Numbered from the stretch's first letter, positions 1-7,457 are shown. The stretch: 14,437 nucleotides of DNA from an uncultured Clostridium sp. (GCF_900547735.1 NZ_URHZ01000109.1:1-14437), one strand, 5' to 3'. The notes: generated from the letters alone by a model not told the origin. Made by a program: numbers and translations.

Positions 1-124
1 CCGTCGGAGACTCATATGCACGAAGTGAATATGACATAATGTCGGCGTAGCAGACGTTATAGTATGAAAAAATAAACAATGGAAATTTATAAATAATAGA
101 GTTTGAAGAGGAGAATGAATCACT
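1..124. other. Upstream leader of the ThDP gene; possible tail of a preceding gene
   Basis: No complete gene is visible here. Two plus-strand frames are open from the window edge and close at 37-39 (TAA) and 48-50 (TAG); either could be the last codons of an upstream gene, but 12-15 residues are too few to identify. After position 50 the sequence becomes AT-rich and ends in the ribosome binding site of the next gene. I found no convincing -35/-10 pair, so the next gene is probably read from further upstream. Confidence 0.35.
109..113 (+). promoter_or_regulatory. Ribosome binding site of the ThDP-dependent enzyme
   Basis: AGGAG lies 11 bases before the ATG at 125. An earlier ATG at 115-117 is in another frame and too close to the site, so 125 is the start. 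Confidence 0.7.
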
Positions 125-2056
125 ATGCAAAAGAAAGTTTCCAACTATATTGCGGAAAAACTTTTAGACGCAGGAATTACCGATGTTTTTATGATTACAG
201 GCGGAGGTGCGATGCACCTGGACGATGCCCTGGGGCATCAGGAAGGTCTTCACTGCATGTACAATCACCATGAGCAGGCCTGCGCCATGGCGGCGGAGAG
301 TTATGCGAGGATTAATAATAAGATCGCTGCTGTCTGCGTGACTACCGGGCCGGGGGGGATTAACGCGATGACGGGAGTGGCAGGCGGTTATATGGATTCC
401 ATTCCGATGTTTGTGATTTCCGGGCAGGTCCGTTACGATACGACGGCCAGGAGCACCGGCCTTCATCTGAGAGCCATGGGGGAGCAGGAGTATGATATTA
501 CGAAATCCGTGGCGAATATGACGAAATACTGCGAGATGGTCATCGATCCGATGAGAATCCGTTTCTGTATGGAGAAGGCGCTGTATTTAGCTTACAGCGG
601 CCGTCCGGGGCCCGTGTGGCTCGACATTCCGTTGAATGTGCAGGCGGCTGTCATTGAGACGGACGATCTGACCGGCTTTGACGCAGACGATTATAAGGCA
701 GGAGGAACCGGCTGGAGCGCTCCGTCGGCTTCTGAGATACCCGAGGATACAAAGGGGAAGGGAGAGTACCGGGAAATCCTTCCTGCGCCGGTGAGCCGTG
801 ATACGGCAAAGGCGGTCATTGAGAAGATACGTTCTTCCAAACGCCCGGTGATCAATGCGGGCAATGGAATCCGCATCGGAGCCGCCCACGATGTATTTAT
901 GCGCGTTGTGGAAAAACTGGGAATTCCGGTTGCCACGGGAGCGGACAGTATCGACTGTATCTATGATGAACATCCGCTGTATGTGGGAAAAGGCGGCAAT
1001 GTGGGCGATCGGGCGGGTAATTTTGCAATCCAGAACAGCGATTTGCTGCTTTCCCTGGGAAGCCGTCTGAGCTTCCGCCAGGTTGGATACCGCTTCGACA
1101 CCTGGGCAAGGGCTGCCTATGTGATTGTTAACGACATCGATGCCGAAGAGCTGAAAAAACCGACGTTCCATGTGGATATGCCGGTTCATGCCGATGTAAA
1201 AGATCTCCTCACCGTGATGGAAGAGGTGCTTGACGCGGAGGGAACGCCGGAGGGCGCCGCACCAATCACAGAAGAATATAAAACGGCGCAGGAAGAGTGG
1301 GTGAAGACCTGCCAGGGCTGGAAACGCGACTATCCGGTCGTTTTGAAACGCCATCTTGAGGACGGCACGGAGACGGAGGCCAATGTATATGCCTTTGCAC
1401 GCCTGATGAGCGAACGCCTGAACGAGGGACAGATTGTCGTAGTAGGCAACGGTTCTGCCAATGTGGTCTGCGGACACGGCAATATTATGAAAAAAGGGCA
1501 GCGCTTTATTTCCAACTCCGGAATTGCCTCTATGGGGTATGGCCTTCCGGCGGCGATTGGAGCCTGCGTTGCGGACCATGACCAGGATATTGTTCTTGTA
1601 ACCGGGGACGGAAGCATCCAGATGAATCTGCAGGAGCTTCAGACCGTGATAGGGAACTATCTGCCGATTAAGATTTTTATTATCAATAACGGCGGTTACC
1701 ATTCCATCCGCCAGACCCAGAAGAATTTCTTCGGGGAGCCTCTGGTCGGCATCGGCGTGGATAGCGGGGATTTGACGTTCCCGAGCATGGAAAAACTGGC
1801 CTGGGCCTACGGTTTCCCGTATGTTACAATCCACAATAACGCGGAAATCGGCGATAAGGTGGAAGAAACCCTGGCTTTGGACGGACCGGTTATCTGCGAA
1901 GTATTCGTGACGATGGAACAGAACTTTGAGCCGAAGTCGGCGGCGAAAAAACTTCCGGACGGAACGCTTGTGTCACCGCCGCTTGAAGATTTATCGCCAT
2001 TTCTTCCCGATGAGGAGATGGATAAGATTATGATGATACCGAGAATCAGAAACTGA
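125..2056 (+). CDS. Thiamine diphosphate-dependent enzyme, acetolactate synthase-like
   Basis: 643-residue cytoplasmic enzyme with the three-domain acetolactate synthase/pyruvate oxidase fold. The N-terminal PYR domain carries the ThDP-activating glutamate (E50, in a YNHHEQ context) and ends with PGPVWLDIP at 161-169. A middle Rossmann-like domain starts near R240 (RPVINAGNG). The C-terminal PP domain has the ThDP/metal signature GDG at 494-496 followed by NN at 521-522. It is longer than usual acetolactate synthases (about 550-600); roughly 30 extra residues lie in the linker at about 175-235. Its place beside an SDR gene and glycosyltransferases, and the absence of other ilv genes, argue against branched-chain amino acid synthesis. 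In polysaccharide loci, YerE-type relatives transfer an acetaldehyde unit from pyruvate to a CDP-4-keto-dideoxyhexose, giving branched sugars such as yersiniose. That role is an inference; other carboligase or decarboxylase substrates are possible. Confidence 0.88.
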   Translation: MQKKVSNYIAEKLLDAGITDVFMITGGGAMHLDDALGHQEGLHCMYNHHEQACAMAAESYARINNKIAAVCVTTGPGGINAMTGVAGGYMDSIPMFVISGQVRYDTTARSTGLHLRAMGEQEYDITKSVANMTKYCEMVIDPMRIRFCMEKALYLAYSGRPGPVWLDIPLNVQAAVIETDDLTGFDADDYKAGGTGWSAPSASEIPEDTKGKGEYREILPAPVSRDTAKAVIEKIRSSKRPVINAGNGIRIGAAHDVFMRVVEKLGIPVATGADSIDCIYDEHPLYVGKGGNVGDRAGNFAIQNSDLLLSLGSRLSFRQVGYRFDTWARAAYVIVNDIDAEELKKPTFHVDMPVHADVKDLLTVMEEVLDAEGTPEGAAPITEEYKTAQEEWVKTCQGWKRDYPVVLKRHLEDGTETEANVYAFARLMSERLNEGQIVVVGNGSANVVCGHGNIMKKGQRFISNSGIASMGYGLPAAIGACVADHDQDIVLVTGDGSIQMNLQELQTVIGNYLPIKIFIINNGGYHSIRQTQKNFFGEPLVGIGVDSGDLTFPSMEKLAWAYGFPYVTIHNNAEIGDKVEETLALDGPVICEVFVTMEQNFEPKSAAKKLPDGTLVSPPLEDLSPFLPDEEMDKIMMIPRIRN

Positions 2057-2088
2057 TTTGAAATAAAGGAAATCTGAAATAAAGGAAA
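2057..2088 (+). repeat. Tandem 16-bp duplication containing a ribosome binding site
   Basis: Two adjacent 16-base units (2057-2072 and 2073-2088) differ at one base; both contain TGAAATAAAGGAAA. They fill nearly all of the gap between the ThDP gene and the SDR gene. Only the second AAAGGA is near enough to the ATG at 2094 to act as its ribosome binding site. Confidence 0.8.
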
Positions 2089-2093
2089 AAAGA

Positions 2094-3026
2094 ATGAATA
2101 TAGTAGTGACCGGAGCGACCAGCTTTGTCGGGACCGGGGCGGTAAAAGAGCTTCTCCGAAGAGGCCATCATGTGTTTGCCGTTCTCAGGGAACACTCGGC
2201 AAAGGCGGATTTGCTCCTTGAAAATCATAAAATACCTGAAAATCTTACAATTATTGAAGAAGATTTGGGAAATCTGGGTAACCTTGTTAATAGGATTGAG
2301 GAGCCATGCAGCGTATTCCTTCATATGGGATGGCGCGGCGCCGGCAGCAATTCCAGGAAAGATGCGGGGGTACAGGAGGAAAGCGTCAAGGATTCCTTAA
2401 ACGCTGTGAGGACGGCTGCGGCTCTTGGCTGCACCCGTTTCCTTTTTACCGGCTCCCAGGCGGAATACGGAATCCATGACACGCCGATGGATGAGAATAT
2501 TCCCTGCCATCCCGGTTCTCCCTATGGGGAAGCAAAATTAAAGGTCCGCCATGAAGCGGAAAAACTTTGCAGGGAACTGTCGCTGGATTACGGACATGCC
2601 TGTATTTTCAGCACCTACGGACCGGGGGATCATCCGTGGTCCCTCATTTCCACCTGTATCGGCACATTTTTAAAGGGGGGTCACATGGAACTGTCGGACT
2701 GTACGCAGAAGTGGAACTTCCTTTATATTGAGGATGCCGGGCGTGCGCTTGCGGCGCTTGCGGAGTATGAGGGCAGACTTCTGGATCACGGCTGTGTCTA
2801 CAATCTGGGAGGGCCGATGGAAGAAACGGGGCCGCTCCGTAATTTTGTGGAGCAGATTTATGAACTCTGCGGCCGTCGTGGAAGCTTCGAATACGGCCTC
2901 CGGGCTCCCAATGCCGAGGGCGTCGTGAACCTGATTCCCGATATCGGGAAGATGGAACGTGTGGCCGGATGGCGTCCGGAAATAAGATTTGAGCAAGGAA
3001 TCCGTAATATTTTAAGAAAATTGTAG
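2094..3026 (+). CDS. NAD(P)-dependent epimerase/dehydratase or reductase (extended SDR)
   Basis: 310-residue extended short-chain dehydrogenase/reductase that probably acts on a nucleotide sugar in the cytoplasm. The dinucleotide-binding motif is at residues 6-13, TGATSFVG, with serine where most members have the middle glycine. The catalytic serine lies in FTGSQ (S121) and the YxxxK pair is Y144/K148 (YGEAK). A WNFLYIEDAGRAL segment, then YNLGG, and a C-terminal GWRPEIRFEQGI stretch are typical of sugar-nucleotide epimerases and of CDP-abequose synthase/C-acetyl reductase relatives. It follows the ThDP gene by 37 bases with AAAGGA just upstream, so the two are likely co-transcribed and act in sequence, for example reduction of the keto group made by the ThDP enzyme. 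The exact substrate cannot be read from the sequence. Confidence 0.88.
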   Translation: MNIVVTGATSFVGTGAVKELLRRGHHVFAVLREHSAKADLLLENHKIPENLTIIEEDLGNLGNLVNRIEEPCSVFLHMGWRGAGSNSRKDAGVQEESVKDSLNAVRTAAALGCTRFLFTGSQAEYGIHDTPMDENIPCHPGSPYGEAKLKVRHEAEKLCRELSLDYGHACIFSTYGPGDHPWSLISTCIGTFLKGGHMELSDCTQKWNFLYIEDAGRALAALAEYEGRLLDHGCVYNLGGPMEETGPLRNFVEQIYELCGRRGSFEYGLRAPNAEGVVNLIPDIGKMERVAGWRPEIRFEQGIRNILRKL

Positions 3027-3027
3027 G

Positions 3028-3056
3028 TTGTCAAATGCTGTAAAGGCGTTTAGAAT
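3028..3056 (+). promoter_or_regulatory. Candidate sigma-A promoter for the glycosyltransferase genes
   Basis: TTGTCA at 3028-3033 and TAGAAT at 3051-3056 are separated by exactly 17 bases; each hexamer matches the sigma-A consensus at 5 of 6 positions. It lies right after the SDR stop codon and would give a leader of about 120 bases before the ATG at 3183. It may be an internal promoter that lets the downstream genes be expressed without the ThDP/SDR pair. Not tested experimentally. Confidence 0.6.
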
Positions 3057-3097
3057 ATAAGGAAGTTATAAGTTACGGCTATTATTCGTTACTGTTC

Positions 3098-3159
3098 ACA
3101 GGTAATGTCCCGCGAGGAGTTTCCTCACATTTTAGTGCGGGAGCGTAAATGACAGGTAA
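3098..3159. repeat. 8-bp direct repeats flanking the leader hairpin
   Basis: ACAGGTAA occurs at 3098-3105 and again at 3152-3159, on either side of the leader stem structure. This resembles a target-site duplication around a roughly 46-base element, but 8 bases can recur by chance in a short stretch. Confidence 0.4.
3105..3154 (+). promoter_or_regulatory. Structured leader element (nested and alternative stems)
   Basis: The leader contains GAGGA (3114-3118) pairing with TCCTC (3122-3126) over a 3-base loop. CCCGC (3109-3113) can pair with GCGGG (3137-3141) to extend it, leaving a 10-base bulge on the 3' side. ATGT (3105-3108) can instead pair with ACAT (3127-3130), and if CCCGC still pairs downstream the fold becomes a pseudoknot. 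There is no run of U after it, so it is not a simple terminator. It could be an antitermination/attenuation signal, an RNA-protein site or a small dispersed repeat. I do not recognise it as a named riboswitch. Confidence 0.5.
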
Positions 3160-3182
3160 AAAGAAGAGAGAGAAGTTTCCCA

Positions 3183-4253
3183 ATGAAAAAAATCAGTATT
3201 TTAATACCCTGTTATAACGAAGAGGAAAATGTCGGCCCTATCAGCGAAGAAATTGTAAAAACCATGGAACGTGATTTGCCGGGCTATGATTATGAGCTGG
3301 TATTTATCGACAATGACTCATCAGATAATACGAGGCCGGTTCTTCGGAGGCTCTGCAGTGAGAACAGCCGGATCAAGGCAATTTTCAATGCAAAGAATTT
3401 TGGACAGTTTAATTCGCCCTACTATGGAATGCTTCAGGTGACGGGCGACTGTGTCATCAGCATGGTGGCGGATTTCCAGGATCCGGTGGAACTGATTCCC
3501 CAGTATGTCAGGGAATGGGAGAACGGCTATAAAATTGTAATCGGAATAAAAAAGGGCAGCAAAGAGAACCCGGTCATGTACTGGCTCAGAAGCTGCTACT
3601 ATAAATTGATAAAGAAATTGTCCGATGTCGAGCAGATCGAGCATTTTACAGGCTCGGGGCTCTATGACAGGGACTTTATTGAGATCCTGCGAGGACTTGA
3701 CGATCCTACGCCGTTTCTGCGGGGGATTGTGGCGGAACTGGGATATAAGAGGAAAGAGATTCCCTATGTCCAGCCGGAGAGAAGAGCCGGAAAGACACAC
3801 AACAATTTTTACAAATTATATGATGCCGCGATGCTGAGCATCACATCCTACACAAAAGTGGGACTGCGGCTGGCAACCATTTTCGGCAGCGTCTGCGCCG
3901 CCATCAGCATGGTTGTGGCCCTTGTCTATCTCATCATGAAATTATGGCACTGGTATGATTTTCCGGCCGGCATGGCCCCGGTTCTTATCGGTATGTGCTT
4001 TCTGGGATCTGTTCAGATCTTTTTCATCGGTCTGGTGGGAGAGTATATTCTGTCCATCAATTCAAGAGTGATGAAACGGCCGCTTGTCGTAGAAGAGGAA
4101 CGGCTGAATTTTGATGAAAAAAGTGATATGGAAACCGGAAACGCAGATGTGAAACTTTCAGATGCGGATTCGGATAAAAGTTCGGACGCGAAACCGGTGA
4201 AGCCGGATGTCAAAATAGACACGGATGCGGATTCGGCCGGGAACAGCAGGTGA
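3183..4253 (+). CDS. Membrane-anchored family 2 glycosyltransferase, GtrB/DPM1-like
   Basis: 356 residues. The GT-A catalytic domain starts with ISILIPCYNEEENV (residues 4-17) and has the nucleotide-sugar/metal motif DFQDP at 97-101, matching the D-x-Q-D-P signature of polyisoprenyl-phosphate glycosyltransferases such as GtrB. Two hydrophobic helices follow (about 231-255 and 266-288), as in that family. The expected reaction is transfer of a hexose from a nucleotide sugar to undecaprenyl phosphate, giving a lipid donor for decorating the polymer outside the membrane; direct chain extension is the alternative. After the second helix is an unusual acidic Asp/Lys/Ser tail (about 311-356) with an internal duplication. 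The ribosome binding site is weak (purine-rich AGAGAGAAG before 3183). The next gene starts 4 bases after its stop. Confidence 0.87.
   Translation: MKKISILIPCYNEEENVGPISEEIVKTMERDLPGYDYELVFIDNDSSDNTRPVLRRLCSENSRIKAIFNAKNFGQFNSPYYGMLQVTGDCVISMVADFQDPVELIPQYVREWENGYKIVIGIKKGSKENPVMYWLRSCYYKLIKKLSDVEQIEHFTGSGLYDRDFIEILRGLDDPTPFLRGIVAELGYKRKEIPYVQPERRAGKTHNNFYKLYDAAMLSITSYTKVGLRLATIFGSVCAAISMVVALVYLIMKLWHWYDFPAGMAPVLIGMCFLGSVQIFFIGLVGEYILSINSRVMKRPLVVEEERLNFDEKSDMETGNADVKLSDADSDKSSDAKPVKPDVKIDTDADSAGNSR
4146..4236 (+). repeat. Internal duplication coding the acidic tail of the GtrB-like enzyme
   Basis: GATGCGGATTCGG occurs at 4161-4173 and 4224-4236 (63 bases apart, in frame); GATGTGAAA at 4146 is echoed by GATGTCAAA at 4206. 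The encoded repeats are DVKLSDADSD and DVKIDTDADS, which suggests a past tandem duplication of about 60 bases. Confidence 0.65.
4248..4252 (+). promoter_or_regulatory. Ribosome binding site that fixes the start at 4258
   Basis: AGGTG five bases before ATG 4258 overlaps the stop codon of the upstream gene (4251-4253), which points to translational coupling and rules against the in-frame ATG at 4225. Confidence 0.6.
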
Positions 4254-4257
4254 CGGT

Positions 4258-6444
4258 ATGAAATTTAATGTGGATGTGGTAAGAATACGGGAAAATTCCA
4301 TACAGCTTAACGGCTGGGCCATCGGAAAGACGCCGGATACGAAGATTACGTACGGAGTCGAGGACGAGGCCCATAATCCGCTTCAGTATAAGTATGTTCC
4401 AACCAGAAGGGATGACGTAAGCCAAATCTATTTCGGCAGGGTGCTGGACCGGGAATTCGGCTTTGACATTCAGTTTCCCTATGAGCGGGGAAAGGATTAT
4501 TATCTGGTGATCCGTGGGGAGAGCAGGCGTATCAGGGTTAAGTACAATGAGGACTTAATTAAGAAGAGAAGCAGCGTGGCCCACAAACGGATGCAGAAGA
4601 TGCGAGATCTGATGAACATGGAGACGGTCCATGTCTGCCTGGATTTCTGGAAAGAGAACGGGTTTAAGGCCCTTCTTCTGAAATCCCGCCATAAACTTCA
4701 GGGGATTGACAACGACTATGATTATGGAGAGTGGTATTCCCTAACGAAACCGTCTCCCGAAGAACTGGAACGGCAGAGGCAGGAACGCTTCGACTATATG
4801 CCGAAGTTTTCCATCGTTATCCCTGTTTTCAAGACGCCGGAGCGGTATCTGAAGGAGATGCTGGATTCGATTCAGGAGCAGACGTATGGAAACTGGGAAG
4901 TCTGCGTCGCCGACGGAAGCCCGAGAGGCGAGAGCGTGGAACGCGTTCTGCGCCGCTATGCGGAAAAAGACAGACGTTTTAAATATGTGATTCTTGGAGA
5001 GAACAAAGGGATTTCCGGCAATACTAATGCGGCGATTGACATGGCCGACGGTGATTTCATCGTTCTGGCCGATCACGACGATGTGATGACGGCGGACGCC
5101 CTGTATGAATGTGCAAGGACGATCAATGAGAATCCGGAATGCGATGTGCTTTATTCCGATGAGGATAAAATGGATATGGACGGCGGGGCTCTTTTTGATC
5201 CCCACTTCAAACCCGATTTTAATATTGATTTGCTGTGCAGCGTCAATTATATCTGCCATCTGTTTGTGGTGAGCCACGAACTGGCGGCCGAGGTCGGAGG
5301 ATTCAGAAACGAATTCGACGGCGCCCAGGACTATGATTTCATATTCCGCTGTACGGAGAAGGCGGCCCGGATCTGCCATATACCGAAGGTGCTGTACCAC
5401 TGGCGGTGCCACCAGGACTCCACGGCCAGCAACCCGGAGAGCAAGCTTTACGCGTTCGAGGCCGGAGCCAGGGCAATCATGGCCCATTATGACAGAGTCG
5501 GCATAAAGGCGGAAAAGGTGGAAAAGGGAGTGGATTACGGGATTTACCACTCGGTTTACCGGATTAACGGCAACCCGCTTGTCTCCGTTATCATTCCAAA
5601 TAAGGATCACCATGTGGATCTGGACACCTGCATCCGCGGCATCTGTGAGCGCGCCGCTTACAGAAACGTGGAATTCGTAGTAGTTGAGAATAACAGTACG
5701 AAAAAAGAAACATTTGAATACTATGATAAGATACAGAAAGAATTTTCCAATGTCCGTGTCGTAAAATGGGAGCGCGAGTTTAATTATGCGGCGATCAACA
5801 ACTTCGGCGTGACATTTGCGAATGGAAATTATCTCTTGTTTTTAAATAATGACACCGAACTGATAGCCCCGAATTTTATCGAGGAAATGCTGGGACTCTG
5901 CCAGCGGGACGATGTGGGCATTGTAGGAGCGAAGCTTCTTTATCAGGATGATACGATTCAGCATGCCGGTGTTGTCGTGGGATTTGGAGGAATCGCCGGA
6001 CATACGTTTATCGGTCTGCACCAGGCGGAGAACAGCTATTTCCACCGCGCGATGAGCACACAGGATTACAGTGCGGTGACGGCGGCCTGCATGATGAGCA
6101 AGAAGGCTCTGTTTGAGGAGGTCGGCGGTTTCTCGGAAGAGCTGGCCATTGCTTTTAACGACATCGACTATTGCATGAAAGTGCGCAGGGCAGGTAAACT
6201 GGTGGTATATAACCCGTATGCCCTGTTATATCATTACGAATCCAAGTCCAGGGGACTGGAGGACACTCCGGAGAAGGTAGAGCGCTTTAACAGGGAGATA
6301 AAGATATTCTCTGAAAAGTGGCCGGAGATATTACGAGACGGCGATCCATACTACAACCCGAACCTGACGCTCAGGAAATCGAATTTTGCCCTGAGGGATC
6401 TGAAGAAGGAAAAGATAGGGGAACCATACAAGCTGGAAATTTAA
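4258..6444 (+). CDS. Two-domain family 2 glycosyltransferase
   Basis: 728 residues. An N-terminal region (about 1-110) is predicted beta-rich and contains QLNGWAIG; it is not a catalytic domain I can name. Two GT-A domains follow: the first begins FSIVIPVFKTPERYL near 184 and carries DHDD at 272-275; the second begins VSVIIPN near 442 and carries NNDTE at 530-534, with a later ND-x-DYC motif. Tandem GT2 proteins of this type often add two successive sugars, for example in rhamnan-like chains; the sugars here are unknown. No transmembrane helix is seen, so it should act at the inner membrane face. An ATG at 4225 is in frame, but 4258 is preferred because AGGTG (4248-4252) overlaps the preceding stop at good spacing, while 4225 has no ribosome binding site and would overlap the previous gene. 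Confidence 0.9.
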   Translation: MKFNVDVVRIRENSIQLNGWAIGKTPDTKITYGVEDEAHNPLQYKYVPTRRDDVSQIYFGRVLDREFGFDIQFPYERGKDYYLVIRGESRRIRVKYNEDLIKKRSSVAHKRMQKMRDLMNMETVHVCLDFWKENGFKALLLKSRHKLQGIDNDYDYGEWYSLTKPSPEELERQRQERFDYMPKFSIVIPVFKTPERYLKEMLDSIQEQTYGNWEVCVADGSPRGESVERVLRRYAEKDRRFKYVILGENKGISGNTNAAIDMADGDFIVLADHDDVMTADALYECARTINENPECDVLYSDEDKMDMDGGALFDPHFKPDFNIDLLCSVNYICHLFVVSHELAAEVGGFRNEFDGAQDYDFIFRCTEKAARICHIPKVLYHWRCHQDSTASNPESKLYAFEAGARAIMAHYDRVGIKAEKVEKGVDYGIYHSVYRINGNPLVSVIIPNKDHHVDLDTCIRGICERAAYRNVEFVVVENNSTKKETFEYYDKIQKEFSNVRVVKWEREFNYAAINNFGVTFANGNYLLFLNNDTELIAPNFIEEMLGLCQRDDVGIVGAKLLYQDDTIQHAGVVVGFGGIAGHTFIGLHQAENSYFHRAMSTQDYSAVTAACMMSKKALFEEVGGFSEELAIAFNDIDYCMKVRRAGKLVVYNPYALLYHYESKSRGLEDTPEKVERFNREIKIFSEKWPEILRDGDPYYNPNLTLRKSNFALRDLKKEKIGEPYKLEI

Positions 6445-6455
6445 AGGAAATGAAT

Positions 6456-7457
6456 ATGGAATTAACAACAACGGTTATTATTCCCAACTATAACGGGCTT
6501 AAGTTCATGGATGAGTGCATCGGAGCGCTGAAAGCCCAGACTTACAGGAATTTCAAAATTCTGGTTGTGGATAACGGCTCCTCCGACGGAAGTGTGGAGT
6601 GGCTTAACGAACATCGGATTGAAACGGTTTTCCTCAGTGAAAACACGGGATTTTCCGGTGCGGTCAACATCGGCATTAAAGCGGCAGATACACCTTATGT
6701 GCTTCTTCTCAATAACGATACCAGGGTGGATGAATATTTTGTCGCCGAGATGGTCAGGGCTGTTGCGTGTTCACCGAAGGTTTTTTCCGTCAGCAGCAGG
6801 ATGATTCAGATGTATCATCCGGAGCTTATGGATGACGCCGGTGATATGTACTCTCTGCTCGGCTGGGCCTACCAGCGCGGAGTCGGCCAGGACATAAAAC
6901 GCTACCGGAAACCGTGCAGGGTATTTTCAGCCTGTGCCGGTGCGGCCATCTACCGCCGGGAAGTATTTGAACAGATAGGCTATTTTGATGAGATGCATTT
7001 TGCCTACCTGGAAGACATTGACGTGGGATACCGGGCAAAAATTGCCGGATATGACAATATATACTGTCCTCAGGCGGTTGTGTACCATGTGGGCAGCGGA
7101 ACCAGCGGTTCCAAGTACAATTCTTTTAAAGTGAAGCTGGCGGCGCGGAATAATGTTTACTTAAATTATAAGAATATGCCGTTTTTGCAGCTTTTAATTA
7201 ATGCGGTTCCGATCGCAGCGGGGACGTTTCTCAAGTATCTGTTTTTCAGAAAACTGGGGTATGAAAAAGATTATCTGGAAGGCCTGAAAGAAGGTCTTAA
7301 GACGGCACACACCTGCAGGAAGGTGAAATACAGGCCGGAAAACCTGAGGCACTATCTCACAATCGAGATGGAGCTGATTGCCGGCACGTTCGTCTATGTA
7401 TATGAATTTGCCGTCAGAAGACGAAAGAAAAAAATGGCGAAAGTTGAGGTGTCTTAA
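6456..7457 (+). CDS. Family 2 glycosyltransferase, rhamnosyltransferase-like
   Basis: 333 residues from the chosen start. The protein opens directly with the GT-A fold (TTTVIIPNYNG), has VVDNGSSDGS, the nucleotide-sugar/metal motif NNDT at 86-89, and the acceptor-side YLEDIDVGYRAK stretch followed by H-V-G-S-G, a pattern typical of the WbbL/rhamnosyltransferase branch of GT2. The C-terminal 100 residues are moderately hydrophobic (LLINAVPIAAGTFLKYLFF) and end in a basic RRRKKK stretch, which suggests membrane association. Donor and acceptor are unknown. The reading frame is open back to 6318, but that part overlaps the previous gene; ATG 6456 lies 7 bases after AAGGA (6444-6448), and ATG 6450 is too near that site. 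Its stop overlaps the next start (TAATG). Confidence 0.87.
   Translation: MELTTTVIIPNYNGLKFMDECIGALKAQTYRNFKILVVDNGSSDGSVEWLNEHRIETVFLSENTGFSGAVNIGIKAADTPYVLLLNNDTRVDEYFVAEMVRAVACSPKVFSVSSRMIQMYHPELMDDAGDMYSLLGWAYQRGVGQDIKRYRKPCRVFSACAGAAIYRREVFEQIGYFDEMHFAYLEDIDVGYRAKIAGYDNIYCPQAVVYHVGSGTSGSKYNSFKVKLAARNNVYLNYKNMPFLQLLINAVPIAAGTFLKYLFFRKLGYEKDYLEGLKEGLKTAHTCRKVKYRPENLRHYLTIEMELIAGTFVYVYEFAVRRRKKKMAKVEVS

Noticed and set aside
587..1834. Long open frame of 415 codons on the minus strand inside the ThDP gene
   Set aside because: It lies fully antisense to a gene with clear ThDP motifs; the peptide has no recognisable domain and is explained by codon bias of the plus-strand gene.
3027..3182. 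JUMPstart/ops antitermination site
   Set aside because: No GGCGGTAG-type core is present in the leader.
4225..4257. Upstream ATG start for the two-domain glycosyltransferase
   Set aside because: No ribosome binding site, and it would overlap the previous gene; ATG 4258 has AGGTG at proper distance.
6318..6455. N-terminal extension of the single-domain glycosyltransferase
   Set aside because: The 46 extra codons overlap the end of the preceding gene in another frame, and the GT-A fold begins only after 6456, where a ribosome binding site is present.
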